Origin: Acidimicrobiales bacterium | GTDB taxonomy: Bacteria; Actinomycetota; Acidimicrobiia; Acidimicrobiales; SHLQ01 | DNA length: 64,000 bases | Assembly: GCA_020629635.1 (NCBI GenBank) | Contig: JAHDCX010000014.1 | Span: 1-64,000 of the forward strand | Direction of reading: 5' to 3' | Shown here: in pieces, positions 17,592-27,020 of the stretch | Numbering within the stretch: position 1 is the stretch's first letter | How the letters are laid out: the number at the start of each line of letters is the position of its first letter | Program-made: the position numbers and the translations under genes | The notes under the pieces: generated by a model | What the model was told of the DNA's origin: nothing | Databases searched by the model: none | Seen by the model: only the letters and a program-made list of their open reading frames with translations

Positions 17592-18634
17592 GAGACGTCG
17601 GCCTCGACGATGCGGTTCGGGCGATTGCGCGGTGGGAGCTTCCGGGCGTCGAGGCCGATCAGATCGTCCACGTCGAACCTCACCACGTGGCCGCCTTCGT
17701 GAGCGCGCTTGCCGCCGAACGGGTGGTCGGCGTCGCAGCGGCAGCGGCCGACTCTGGCGACCTCGTCGGCCCGGCCGTGGAGGCGGTCGTTGCTCGTCAT
17801 GACGAGACGATGGCGTCGACCCTGCGCGTCGAACGCACCGGTATTCGGGTGAGCACGCTCCTCGGCGAACGGGGCATCGATCACCGTCTCCTGAAGGGAA
17901 CGGCGCTTGCTCACACTGTGGTCGCGGACCCCAGTCAACGCGAGTTCCGCGATGTCGACGTGCTGGTTCGGAGTCGGGACATCGATCAGACGGTTGCCGC
18001 GCTCACTGGCGCCGGAGCCGCCCGTCGCCGACCGGAGCTGCGACCCGGATTCGATCGACGGTTCGCCAAATCGGTGACGATGCGACTCGACGGGGTGGAG
18101 GTCGACGTGCATCGGACGCTGGCGCCTGGCCCGTTCGGGCTGTTGGCCAAACCCGATGATGTGTTTCTCCATCCCGATCACGTGTCGGTCGGCGGTGTTC
18201 TGCTCCCGACCCTCGATCGCACCGACCACCTCGTGCACGCGCTGTACCACGTCGCGCTCGGCGGACGGCGACCCGTGATGACCAACCTTCGAGATGTCGT
18301 TCTGCTCGCCGATGGACCGATCGATCGTGATCGTCTGGATGAAACGGTGCGTCGTTGGGAGGGCGGAGCGGTCATCGACCGGGCGTTGAACCTGCTCGAC
18401 GAAGTGGTCGACATCGTCCCGCCGGCGCTGGCAGCGCTCCGACAGACGCTCGATCTCGGCCGGGCCGAGCTCATCGATTGCTACACGGTGGAGACGGACC
18501 GATTCCGTGCGATGGCGCGTGCCTCGTTCGGTGTTCTGCCCATCTCGGACCGGGCCGCGTTTGCCCGCGCCGTCGGGCTCCCGGACGATTCGTCGCCCAC
18601 GCAGGCGCTCAGAAAATTCATCCGTCGGCGGTGA
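17588..18634 (+). CDS. Nucleotidyltransferase family protein (NTP_transf_5-like)
   Basis: This 348-residue protein looks like the NTP_transf_5 family of uncharacterised nucleotidyltransferases. The key part is LLKGTALAH followed by REFRDVDVLVR, where the D-x-D pair is the probable metal-binding site, and a third acidic position in GVEVDVHRTL. A long helical C-terminal half follows. It starts at a GTG that overlaps the PqqD-like stop. The same pairing of a PqqD-like protein with this enzyme is known in other bacteria, often near polysaccharide genes, but the substrate is not known. The 3' end overlaps the convergent kinase gene by 17 bases. Confidence 0.72.
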   Translation: MRDVGLDDAVRAIARWELPGVEADQIVHVEPHHVAAFVSALAAERVVGVAAAAADSGDLVGPAVEAVVARHDETMASTLRVERTGIRVSTLLGERGIDHRLLKGTALAHTVVADPSQREFRDVDVLVRSRDIDQTVAALTGAGAARRRPELRPGFDRRFAKSVTMRLDGVEVDVHRTLAPGPFGLLAKPDDVFLHPDHVSVGGVLLPTLDRTDHLVHALYHVALGGRRPVMTNLRDVVLLADGPIDRDRLDETVRRWEGGAVIDRALNLLDEVVDIVPPALAALRQTLDLGRAELIDCYTVETDRFRAMARASFGVLPISDRAAFARAVGLPDDSSPTQALRKFIRRR

Positions 18635-19886
18635 GCTGCTCGCCGAGAGGGTGGAGGTCCGGAGCGGCACAACCGGCGAGATCGACCTCGATGCGGAGGA
18701 CGCCGCTTCTGCCCAGCGGTCGTCCGGTCGTGGTGTTGCCGGGCTCCCAATCTGCAAAGGCGAACCACTCACCCGAGCCAGGCGACCAGACGCCGGGCGT
18801 GACGGTTCCGTCACAGTTCCAGTCGCCCACCGCGACGACGTCACCGCGTTCGGCCAGAAGAAACTGTTCGCCCGAGCCGAGCACGGTCACCACGCCGGAT
18901 TCGGCGTCGAAGTCGACGCCATGTGCCTCGAGGGTGTCGGTGGGCGTGTGGAGCGTGGCGGGGGAGTCTTCAGCGCGGTCGTGCGCCGACGTTGCGCGGT
19001 TCGTTTCGATCAAGGCACCGACGAGCGCAAGGGCGCCGATGACCACGGCTGCGACACCGGCTCGGGGGATGCGACGGTGCTCGCGGTCGACGACGTGGGT
19101 GGGACGACCCGGACCGAAGTCGCGTGTGGGACCCCACGAACCGGGCCTACCGGGCGGGCTTCCGCCGGTCGTCGGCCCGGTTGATCCAGTCGTTGGTCCC
19201 GCGACGAGGATTGGCGACCGGGGCACGTCGACGAACACGTTGGCGACATCAGAAAGTGACGCGTCGACGCCGCTGTCGATCCTTGCGAGGACGTCGTCCA
19301 ACTCGTTTCGGAGGTCGCCTCGTCGATCATGTCTCGGGGTCTCGCCGAGGAAATACGACGCCAGAGCGGCGACGGCGCGAACGTCGACCTGGTGCGTCGC
19401 CGTGACCAACGACCCGACGGCGGCGCTCGTCCCGCCAGCCAGTGCGGCCCCGTCGGCGGGGACCGCAGCGCCGAAATCCATGAGTGCGATCGATCCATCG
19501 CTTCGGAGGCCGACATTCGACGGCGACACATCGCCGTGGATCCACCCGGCTTCGTGGATGGGGGCGAGCGCAGCGGAGAGCTGGTCGATGACGGTCGCCA
19601 CGACCGCGACCGGCATCGGTGCGTCGGCGTGGTGAGCAAGCGTGGAATCGAGTCGCTCGAGCACGAAGCTCCCGTCGCGCATCGACGACGCGATGCGCAC
19701 GACATGGGGGTGGGCGAATCGTCGCAGCAGCGCGGCTTCACGACGGCCGTCCTCGCTGCGGTGCGGTCGCTTGATCGCCACCTCCACCAGACCATCTGGG
19801 CTCGCGATCGTGGCCGACACCACGGTTCCGTCCCGACCGGATCCAATGACCGCGTCGAGCGTTGGAGACGAAACAGTTCGTTGCAT
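18618..19886 (-). CDS. Membrane-anchored Ser/Thr protein kinase-like protein
   Basis: The 422-residue protein has an N-terminal eukaryotic-type kinase domain: glycine loop GSGRDGTVVSA (residues 15-25), ATP lysine K39, catalytic loop HGDVSPSN with D119, and DFG at 137-139. The loop reads HGD, not HRD, as in small-molecule kinases and some bacterial protein kinases, so its target could be unusual. A Gly/Pro-rich linker, one membrane helix near residues 280-296 (GVAAVVIGALALVGALIE) and an outside domain of about 120 residues follow. That domain includes GDWNCDG and SPGSGEWFAF, resembling FG-GAP-like repeats. The start at 19886 is chosen because it lies just before the kinase domain. Confidence 0.8.
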   Translation of the reverse strand: MQRTVSSPTLDAVIGSGRDGTVVSATIASPDGLVEVAIKRPHRSEDGRREAALLRRFAHPHVVRIASSMRDGSFVLERLDSTLAHHADAPMPVAVVATVIDQLSAALAPIHEAGWIHGDVSPSNVGLRSDGSIALMDFGAAVPADGAALAGGTSAAVGSLVTATHQVDVRAVAALASYFLGETPRHDRRGDLRNELDDVLARIDSGVDASLSDVANVFVDVPRSPILVAGPTTGSTGPTTGGSPPGRPGSWGPTRDFGPGRPTHVVDREHRRIPRAGVAAVVIGALALVGALIETNRATSAHDRAEDSPATLHTPTDTLEAHGVDFDAESGVVTVLGSGEQFLLAERGDVVAVGDWNCDGTVTPGVWSPGSGEWFAFADWEPGNTTTGRPLGRSGVLRIEVDLAGCAAPDLHPLGEQLTADG

Positions 19887-20038
19887 GCCCTGAACATACA
19901 GGGAAGCATGAAATATATTCAAATGACGTAAGCGATGCTCGCTCGTGTCCGAAGGTGCTCGGAGGGAAATGCCGACGGGGTTGGACGGGCTCCAAGACGT
20001 GGGCCAGTAGCGTGAGCACATGATCAGGAGCGGCCGCC

Positions 20039-21334
20039 ATGAGCCATGACCTCAATCCCACGACCATTGGAATCGGCCTCCTCGGTTGCGGCACCGTCGG
20101 TGGATCACTCGTCGAGCTGCTCGACGCTCGCCATGACGAGATCCAACGTCGGACGGGCATCGACCTGCGGATCGTCCGCGTGGCCGTTCGTGACACCAGC
20201 ACGCCACGGCCGGGCGTCGCGTCCGAACTCCTCGTCGACGACCCCCGCGCGGCGATCGATCACGTTGACGTCGATCTCGTGGTGGAGACGATGGGCGGCA
20301 TCGACGGCACGCTCGAGCTCGTCGATGCGGCACTCGGTGCGGGCAAACCGGTCGTGACCGCCAACAAGGCGCTTCTCGCCGCGCACGGACCCCGCCTTCA
20401 CGAGGCCGCCGCACGCGGAGGCGTCGACCTGGCGCTCGAGGCCAGCGTGGCTGCCGGCATCCCCCTCATCCGACCGTTGCGAGAATCGCTCGTCGGCGAA
20501 GACATCAGCCGGGTGATGGGAATCCTCAACGGCACGACCAACTACATCCTCTCGCAGATGACCGAGCACGGGGCTGGCTATGCCGATGCCCTCGCCGATG
20601 CCCAGGCCCTCGGCTACGCCGAAGCCGACCCGACCGCCGACGTTGGCGGTCACGACGCCGCCGCAAAGGCGGCCATCATCGCCACGCTCGCGTTCGGCGC
20701 CTCGGTGACCTCCAGTGACGTCCACACCGAAGGCATCACGACGATCACCTCCGAGGACATCGCGCTTGCAGGTCGGCTCGGCTACGCCATCAAGTTGCTC
20801 GGCATCGTCGAACGGGGAGCCGACGGTCGAGTCGCCGCTCGCGTCCACCCTGCGATGGTCCCAGAAACACATCCGTTGGCGACCGTGCGCGACTCGTTCA
20901 ACGCCGTCTTTGTCGAGGGCGCCGGGGTCGACCAGCTGATGTTCTACGGTCGCGGCGCCGGTGGCCATCCGACCGCCGCAATGGTGCTCGGTGACGTCAT
21001 CGACGCGGCGATCAACCTCCGTTCGGGTACAGCCCGATCGGTCGGTCCACTGCCTCCGGCCGACATCCGCCCGATCGACGAGTTGTCCTCCGCTTACTAC
21101 GTGTCACTCGATGCGCGAGACGAACCCGGAGTCCTGGCCGCCATCGCGCAGGTCTTCGGTGAGCGCGGTGTGTCGATCCGATCGATGGAGCAGGAGGGGC
21201 TGGGCGATCAAGCGCGCCTCGTCTTCATCACGCACCAGGCAACCGAGTCGGATCTCCAGGCCACCCTCGAGGACCTTCGGGGTCTCGACGCCGTCAAGAA
21301 CATCGGTCAGATGCTTCGCGTCATCGAAGCCTGA
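20039..21334 (+). CDS. hom: Homoserine dehydrogenase
   Basis: Hom reduces aspartate semialdehyde to homoserine, the branch point to threonine and methionine. The 431-residue protein has the NAD(P) loop GLLGCGTVGGS at residues 13-23, NKALLA near residue 110, and the catalytic region with GILNGTTNYIL and the conserved ALGYAEADPTADV. A C-terminal ACT domain from about residue 350 (DEPGVLAAIAQVFGERGVSIRSMEQ) indicates feedback control, usually by threonine. thrC follows after 21 bases. The upstream kinase gene is divergent. Confidence 0.95.
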   Translation: MSHDLNPTTIGIGLLGCGTVGGSLVELLDARHDEIQRRTGIDLRIVRVAVRDTSTPRPGVASELLVDDPRAAIDHVDVDLVVETMGGIDGTLELVDAALGAGKPVVTANKALLAAHGPRLHEAAARGGVDLALEASVAAGIPLIRPLRESLVGEDISRVMGILNGTTNYILSQMTEHGAGYADALADAQALGYAEADPTADVGGHDAAAKAAIIATLAFGASVTSSDVHTEGITTITSEDIALAGRLGYAIKLLGIVERGADGRVAARVHPAMVPETHPLATVRDSFNAVFVEGAGVDQLMFYGRGAGGHPTAAMVLGDVIDAAINLRSGTARSVGPLPPADIRPIDELSSAYYVSLDARDEPGVLAAIAQVFGERGVSIRSMEQEGLGDQARLVFITHQATESDLQATLEDLRGLDAVKNIGQMLRVIEA

Positions 21335-21355
21335 TCTCGACGTCGGACTCCAACG

Positions 21356-22738
21356 ATGCACTACGTCAGTACGAGGGGAGCGGCTCCGGCACTCGATTTC
21401 GGGTCGGTGCTGCTCACGGGGCTCGCCCCCGACGGCGGTTTGTACGTTCCGGAGCGTTGGCCAGAAAGAACCTCCGTCGACACGACGCAGTCCTATGCGG
21501 ACGTGGCGGCCGCATGCATGGCGCCGTTCACTGCAGGTTCATACGACCTCGACGAGCTTCGGGCGATGACCAGCGATGCGTACGCGACCTTCGATCACCC
21601 CGACGTCATTCCGATTGTCGATCTCGGCGGCGACCTGTCCCTCGTCGAGCTGTTCCATGGGCCGACGCTCGCCTTCAAGGACGTCGCGATGCAGATGCTC
21701 GGACGGCTCTTCGACGCGGAGCTGGCCCGACGCAACACGACGGTCACGATCGTGGGTGCGACGTCGGGAGACACCGGATCTGCTGCGATCGAAGCGTTTC
21801 GAGATCGCGAGAACGTTCGCATCGTGATCCTGCACCCGCACGAGAGAACGAGTGCGGTGCAGCGTCGCCAGATGACCACGGTCGACTCGCCCAACGTGCG
21901 CAACGTCGCGATCGGGGGCACGTTCGATGACTGCCAGGATCTCGTGAAGGCGATGTTCGCGGATGTGGCTTTCCGTGACGAGGTTCGACTCGGTGCGGTC
22001 AACTCGATCAATTGGGCGCGGATCATGGCACAGGTCGTCTACTACCGCTGGGCGGCCGATCGGGTCGGCGGCGGAGAGTCCGTGTCGGTCACCGTGCCAA
22101 CCGGGAATTTCGGCAACGTCTTCGCGGGGCGGGTGGCCCAGAGACTCGGCGCTCCGATCGCCGACTTCGTGGTTGCGAGCAACCGCAACCGGATCCTGAC
22201 GCAGTTCTTCAGCGAGGGAGCCATGACCACCAACCCGGTCGAGCCGAGCCTGTCGCCGAGCATGGACATCCAGGTGAGCTCCAACCTCGAGCGACTGATC
22301 TTCGAGCTCGTGGACGGCGACGGGGCGGCAGTGGCCGAGCTCATGAAGACGTTCCGAGCCACGGGTCAACTGGATCTCCCGGAACATGCCAGAGCGCGTG
22401 CGACCGAGTCGTGGGTCGGCGAGTCGGTCACCGACGACGAGACGCTCGAGCTGATGCGTCGGAGGTACGAGACGAACGGTCTGGTCCTCGATCCGCACAC
22501 TGCCGTGGGAGTGGAGGCTGCGCAGCGCCGCCGCAGCGACCTGAAGTCGGTGGTCATGGCGACGGCGCATCCGGCCAAGTTCCCCGCTGCGGTCGAGCAG
22601 GCGACGGGCATCGTGCCCGAGTTGCCCCCGAGACTGTCCGACCTCTTCGAAAGAACCGAGCGTTTCGCCGTGCTGCCACCGGACCTCGCGACCGTCGAAG
22701 CCTTTGTCCGGATGTGGCCGGACGCCAAGACCCGCTGA
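21356..22738 (+). CDS. thrC: Threonine synthase
   Basis: ThrC converts O-phosphohomoserine to threonine with PLP. The product is 460 residues. The N-terminal YVSTRG and APDGGLYVPE are typical of the longer E. coli/yeast-type class. The PLP lysine is K108 in AFKDVA, and the phosphate-binding loop is in VGATSGDTGSAAIE. Later family blocks such as NSINWARIMAQ and VPTGNFGNVFAG are intact. It forms an operon with hom. The partner gene thrB, which makes its substrate, is not found next to it; rho follows after 187 bases. Confidence 0.95.
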   Translation: MHYVSTRGAAPALDFGSVLLTGLAPDGGLYVPERWPERTSVDTTQSYADVAAACMAPFTAGSYDLDELRAMTSDAYATFDHPDVIPIVDLGGDLSLVELFHGPTLAFKDVAMQMLGRLFDAELARRNTTVTIVGATSGDTGSAAIEAFRDRENVRIVILHPHERTSAVQRRQMTTVDSPNVRNVAIGGTFDDCQDLVKAMFADVAFRDEVRLGAVNSINWARIMAQVVYYRWAADRVGGGESVSVTVPTGNFGNVFAGRVAQRLGAPIADFVVASNRNRILTQFFSEGAMTTNPVEPSLSPSMDIQVSSNLERLIFELVDGDGAAVAELMKTFRATGQLDLPEHARARATESWVGESVTDDETLELMRRRYETNGLVLDPHTAVGVEAAQRRRSDLKSVVMATAHPAKFPAAVEQATGIVPELPPRLSDLFERTERFAVLPPDLATVEAFVRMWPDAKTR

Positions 22739-22925
22739 GGTCGCAGGCGCACCACTCGGTTGCGTGGCTCCGGTCGCGCCCGTAGGGTTTGGGTCGACCA
22801 CGGTCCCGTTCGGGGCTGGCGCCCGCTCGATCCGAGCGCCGTGCACGGTCAACAGAGCACACTCACCCCGTGGGGCAGCGGCACCGACGCCCGTCGGTAT
22901 TTCGCTGGGTGCGAAAGGAAGTCCT

Positions 22926-24587
22926 GTGGACAACAACGAACTTCGCCGGTCGACACTCGAGCGCAAGGACCGCGACGAACTGGTCACGATCGCGACGGCA
23001 CTCGGTCAGAAACCGCCCTCTCGAGCCCGCAAGGCCGAGATCGTCGATCTCATCATCGCGACGGCGACCTCGTCGGCGACCGACGACGATGGCTCCGCCG
23101 AGGGCGAGGCTCCGGTCGAAGAAGCGGCGGGCGACTCCTCGTCGGACAACGCGGACGCCAAAGACGGCAACGACGACGCTCAGCCCATGACCTACCACGC
23201 CGGCGACGACGAGGAGTTCGACTTCGGGCAGGTCTCGACGAAGCCGAGCAAGGGCCGCAATCGCAACCGCAAGGACCGCAATCGGGATCGTGGCGAAAAG
23301 AACGGCAATCGCAAGGACACCAAGGATCGCAGCGACGACGAGATCGACGCCGACGCCCAGGGCAGCGGAGACCCGGTCGAGGACGACCGCGGCAGCCGTC
23401 GACAGCGACGTCGCCGCGGCCGCGACCGCGACAACGACACCTTCGAGGGAGAACCCGTCCCGGTCGAGGGCGTCCTCGACCTCCGTGACGACGGCTACGG
23501 ATTCCTTCGTGTCGACGGGGTCCTCCCGTCGAAAGCCGATGCGTACGTGTCGGTCAAGCAGGTGCGCCAGTTCGGGCTCCGGCGAGGCGACGTGCTCACC
23601 GGCACGTCTCGCCCGGCGGTTCGCAACGAGAAGAACCCGGCGATGCTCTCGATCGACACGGTCAACGGCGAAACGCCAGACGAGGCCAAGGACCGCCCGG
23701 TCTTCGAGTCGCTGACGCCCGTGTTCCCGAACGAGAAGCTCTTGCTCGAGCGTCGTGCGGACGAGGGCAACATGACGGCGCGGATCATCGATCTGCTCGC
23801 ACCGATCGGCAAGGGCCAACGCGGCATGATCGTGGCGCCGCCCAAGGCCGGCAAGACGACGATCATGAAGTCGATCGCCGCCTCGATCGAGGAGAACGAC
23901 CCCGATGTTGAGCTGATCGTGTTGCTCGTGGACGAGCGGCCCGAAGAAGTCACCGACATGGCCCGCTCGCTGAAGAAGGGCACCGTCGCGGCGTCGACGT
24001 TCGATCGCCCCGCCGACGAGCACATCGCCGTCGCCGAGATGACCGTCGAGCGAGCCAAGCGCATGGTCGAGATCGGCCGCGACGTCGTCATCATCCTCGA
24101 CGGCATCACCCGCTTGGCGCGCGCCTACAACCAGGCGGCTCCGGCGAACGGTCGGATCATGTCCGGCGGGCTCGACGCGTCGGCGATCTATCCGCCCAAG
24201 CGCCTCTTCGGTGCGGCTCGCAACGTCGAGGGCGGCGGCTCGCTCACAATCCTCGCGACCGCGCTGGTGGACACGGGTTCGAAGATGGACGAAGTGATCT
24301 TCGAAGAGTTCAAAGGCACCGGCAACATGGAGCTTCGGCTCGACCGCCGAGCCGCCGAGCGCCGCATCTATCCGGCCATCGACGTCGACGCCTCGTCGAC
24401 CCGCCACGAAGAACTGCTCTTCGAGCGGCATCAGCTCAACCAGGTGTGGGCGCTGCGAAAGGTGCTCTCGGGCATGGCGGCGGAGAGCGACAACGGACCT
24501 GCGGCGGGCCTCGAGTTGCTGATCGACCGCTTGAAGACGTTCAAGACCAATGCCGAGTTCCTCAAAGAGGTCGGCAAACAGGTTTGA
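22926..24587 (+). CDS. rho: Transcription termination factor Rho
   Basis: Rho is the hexameric RNA helicase that ends transcription of untranslated RNA. The 553-residue protein has an N-terminal Rho_N-type domain, then an inserted, low-complexity region of about 100 residues rich in Asp, Arg, Asn and Lys (typical of high-GC actinobacteria and thought to bind RNA). An RNA-binding cold-shock-like domain follows ([18 protein letters not shown]), then the RecA-like motor with Walker A PPKAGKTT and Walker [14 protein letters not shown]. The GTG start at 22926 has the ribosome site GAAAGGAAG just ahead. The frame is open upstream but not protein-like. Confidence 0.95.
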   Translation: MDNNELRRSTLERKDRDELVTIATALGQKPPSRARKAEIVDLIIATATSSATDDDGSAEGEAPVEEAAGDSSSDNADAKDGNDDAQPMTYHAGDDEEFDFGQVSTKPSKGRNRNRKDRNRDRGEKNGNRKDTKDRSDDEIDADAQGSGDPVEDDRGSRRQRRRRGRDRDNDTFEGEPVPVEGVLDLRDDGYGFLRVDGVLPSKADAYVSVKQVRQFGLRRGDVLTGTSRPAVRNEKNPAMLSIDTVNGETPDEAKDRPVFESLTPVFPNEKLLLERRADEGNMTARIIDLLAPIGKGQRGMIVAPPKAGKTTIMKSIAASIEENDPDVELIVLLVDERPEEVTDMARSLKKGTVAASTFDRPADEHIAVAEMTVERAKRMVEIGRDVVIILDGITRLARAYNQAAPANGRIMSGGLDASAIYPPKRLFGAARNVEGGGSLTILATALVDTGSKMDEVIFEEFKGTGNMELRLDRRAAERRIYPAIDVDASSTRHEELLFERHQLNQVWALRKVLSGMAAESDNGPAAGLELLIDRLKTFKTNAEFLKEVGKQV

Positions 24588-24620
24588 TTTGCCGGCCGTC
24601 CCAGCGAGACTGAGAGCCCT

Positions 24621-24917
24621 ATGAAGCCCGACATTCATCCCAACTACCGCCCGGTCGTGTTCCAGGACCAGTCGTCGGGCGACAACATCATCGTTGGCTC
24701 CACGATCGAGACGAGCGAGACCATCACCGTTGACGGCGTCGAGTACCCGCTCGCCAAGGTCGAACTGACCTCGCGGAGCCACCCGTTCTTCACCGGTCAG
24801 ATGAAGATCGTCGACACTGCCGGTCGTGTCGAGCGCTTCGAGCGTCGCTACGGATCTCGCCGCAAGAAGCAGGCGGCTCCCGAGGCCGAGGCGGAGACCA
24901 CCGCCGACGAGAGCTGA
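24621..24917 (+). CDS. rpmE2: Ribosomal protein bL31, type B
   Basis: The 98-residue protein begins MKPDIHPNYRPVVFQDQSSG, the pattern of type B bL31, which lacks the zinc-binding CxxC of type A. The central SRSHPFFTGQ and the end RVERFERRYG are also typical. A Glu/Ala-rich tail of about 15 residues follows. Type B copies usually replace the zinc form under zinc starvation and sit with other zinc-free ribosomal genes. Here the type B gene holds the rho-rpmE-prfA position where the gene is often type A, so it may be the housekeeping copy. Confidence 0.92.
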   Translation: MKPDIHPNYRPVVFQDQSSGDNIIVGSTIETSETITVDGVEYPLAKVELTSRSHPFFTGQMKIVDTAGRVERFERRYGSRRKKQAAPEAEAETTADES

Positions 24918-25909
24918 CTCCCGAACAGATCGCCGCACTGTCGGCGGTCAAGCTTCGAGCGCTCGTCGCAGACCATCTCGGACGCGATACAGACGACCTC
25001 CCCGAACCGGATCGGTTCGGGTCACTGTCGACGGTGCACGTAGGCGACACGTTGTGGGCCTATGCCCACGACGCGCCCCGCGGCGCCATCGGAACGGCTG
25101 TCGGTCTGGCGCAACGAGCCAAAGCCGCCCACGTCGGCGTTGTGGTCGACGAGGCGCAGCCGGCGCTCGGTGCTGCGGCGGGAGAGTTTTCGACCCCGGA
25201 CGTGGCTGTCTGGGTCGCCGACGGTCGTGCGTTGCGTCGTGTGGAGCCCGCCGCGATCGAGATTCCGGCCCCTCCGCCTCCCGACGAGCTGACGGCGCTG
25301 ATCGTTGATGCCGGCCTCGACCTCGTGGCCGATCACCACGTTTGGTTGGGGGAGTGGAACGGCCTCGAGCTTGCTCGTGTCGGCGTTCGCGACGGCGACC
25401 CCGCCGGTCACACGTCGATCGACATCGGTGTCGGCGCGTACGACCAGTTCGCCTCAGCGGCCTTGACCGCCGACCGCAACGACGCCGCAGCGTTGGCACG
25501 GGTGATCGAGCTGGTCCGACCACATCGGGTCGATGGCGCTGAGCCACATCCGATGGGCCGTCTGGTGCGCTCTCGATGGCTCCGGGCGAGCGCGTGTCGA
25601 GCACCCGGGGCCGTGGGTGCGGACTGGCTCGAGCCGGTCCCGCTTCCGTACCCGAGGCCGGGGATGATGGAATCACAGCCGGCCGCCGCATTCGGCAAGG
25701 ACGGGCAGGGATCGGTGCTCGTGGTCTTCGGGGTTGGTCCGGATCTTGGCATCGTCGAAGAGATCGGCGCGCTGGCATCGGTGCACCGGCCAAGTCGGGC
25801 GGTTCTGGCGATGCCCGGCCGAGATCTCCACCCCCGGATCACCGATTCGCTCGACGCGCTCGCCGTCCCGACGACCACGTGTGCGATCGAAGGCGACTGG
25901 TCCGGGTGA
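24914..25909 (+). CDS. Unrecognised protein between rpmE and prfA, probable CTG start
   Basis: No family is recognised. The first ATG/GTG in the frame is the GTG at 25034, giving 291 residues, but the 40 codons before it read as normal protein (LTPEQIAALSAVKLRALVAD and onward) and contain no ATG, GTG or TTG. The natural beginning is a CTG at 24914 that overlaps the rpmE stop as CTGA, the same geometry as the ATGA/GTGA overlaps elsewhere in this window. The 331-residue protein is soluble, Ala/Asp/Val-rich, with alternating strands and helices and no signal peptide. Its position between rpmE and prfA suggests a link to translation, which is only context. Confidence 0.6.
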   Translation: MTPEQIAALSAVKLRALVADHLGRDTDDLPEPDRFGSLSTVHVGDTLWAYAHDAPRGAIGTAVGLAQRAKAAHVGVVVDEAQPALGAAAGEFSTPDVAVWVADGRALRRVEPAAIEIPAPPPPDELTALIVDAGLDLVADHHVWLGEWNGLELARVGVRDGDPAGHTSIDIGVGAYDQFASAALTADRNDAAALARVIELVRPHRVDGAEPHPMGRLVRSRWLRASACRAPGAVGADWLEPVPLPYPRPGMMESQPAAAFGKDGQGSVLVVFGVGPDLGIVEEIGALASVHRPSRAVLAMPGRDLHPRITDSLDALAVPTTTCAIEGDWSG

Positions 25910-25955
25910 TCACGCCGCCACTCGCGCCACCGGCCGATCGGTAGGATCGCAAGTC

Positions 25956-27020
25956 GTGCTCGACCGACTTGAAGCCCTCGAACGAGAACTCGCCGACGTC
26001 GAGGCGCGCCTCGGTGACCCCGATCTCATCGCTGACCGAACCCGGTTCCAGGAGACGGCGAGACGTCACAAGTCACTCGAATCGGTCGTGGGTGAGGGGC
26101 GACGACTCCGCTCCGCAACCGAGGACCTCGCCGCAGCCAGCGAGATGCTCGCCGAGGCGACACCGGAAGAACGCGAGCTGCTTCGAGACGAGGTGAGCGC
26201 CCTCGAGGCGACCGTCGAAGACGCAACCGAGGCCTTCCGGATTGCGCTGTTGCCGAAGGATCCGAACGACGACCGCAACGTCATCGTGGAGATCCGCGGT
26301 GCCGAGGGCGGCGAAGAGGCAAACCTCTTCGCCCGCGACCTGTTCGACATGTATCGCTCGTTCAGCGGGCGGGCCGGATGGCGCCACGAGATGCTCGAAG
26401 CGTCCGATTCGGACATGGGCGGATTCACGGCCGTCACCTTCAGCCTGGCTGGCGACGACGTGTGGAGCCGGATGAAGTTCGAGGCCGGCGTGCACCGGGT
26501 GCAGCGGGTCCCCGTCACCGAGTCGCAGGGACGAGTGCACACGTCATCGGCGACCGTGTCGGTGCTGCCCGAGGCCGAGGAGGTCGACGTCCGGATCGAC
26601 GACAACGACCTCCAGATCGACGTCTATCGAGCGTCCGGACCCGGCGGCCAGTCGGTCAACACGACGGACTCGGCGGTGCGCATCACCCACAAGCCGACGG
26701 GTCTCGTCGTGTCGATGCAGGACGAGAAGAGCCAACTCCAGAACAAGGACAAGGCCATGCGGGTGTTGCGGAGTCGGCTGTTGCAGGCCGAGCAGGATCG
26801 GCAGGCCGCCGAAGCGTCCGAACAACGCAAGAGCCAGATGGGCGGCGGCGGCCGGTCGGAAAAGATTCGCACCTACAACTTCAAGGAGAATCGGGTTTCC
26901 GATCACCGGATCAACCTGACCATCCACAAGCTCGACAAGGTGCTGGCCGGCGAACTGGGCGAGGTGTCGGACGCGCTGCTCCACGACGAGCAACAGCAGC
27001 GTCTGGCCGGCCTCGAGTGA
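25956..27020 (+). CDS. prfA: Peptide chain release factor 1
   Basis: RF1 reads UAA and UAG and triggers release of the finished peptide. The 354-residue protein has the GGQ motif in SGPGGQSVNTTDSAVR near residue 230, the methylation target of PrmC, and an acidic N-terminal helical domain. The domain with GAEGGEEANLFA is class-typical. A GTG at 25956 is the start; it gives the normal N-terminus LDRLEALERELADVEARL. The stop overlaps prmC as GTGA, so the factor and its modifying enzyme are co-translated. Confidence 0.95.
   Translation: MLDRLEALERELADVEARLGDPDLIADRTRFQETARRHKSLESVVGEGRRLRSATEDLAAASEMLAEATPEERELLRDEVSALEATVEDATEAFRIALLPKDPNDDRNVIVEIRGAEGGEEANLFARDLFDMYRSFSGRAGWRHEMLEASDSDMGGFTAVTFSLAGDDVWSRMKFEAGVHRVQRVPVTESQGRVHTSSATVSVLPEAEEVDVRIDDNDLQIDVYRASGPGGQSVNTTDSAVRITHKPTGLVVSMQDEKSQLQNKDKAMRVLRSRLLQAEQDRQAAEASEQRKSQMGGGGRSEKIRTYNFKENRVSDHRINLTIHKLDKVLAGELGEVSDALLHDEQQQRLAGLE

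Noticed and set aside
22863-24938. 691-codon open frame antisense to rho
   Set aside because: Rho is certain on the plus strand, and the reverse reading is low-complexity without motifs.
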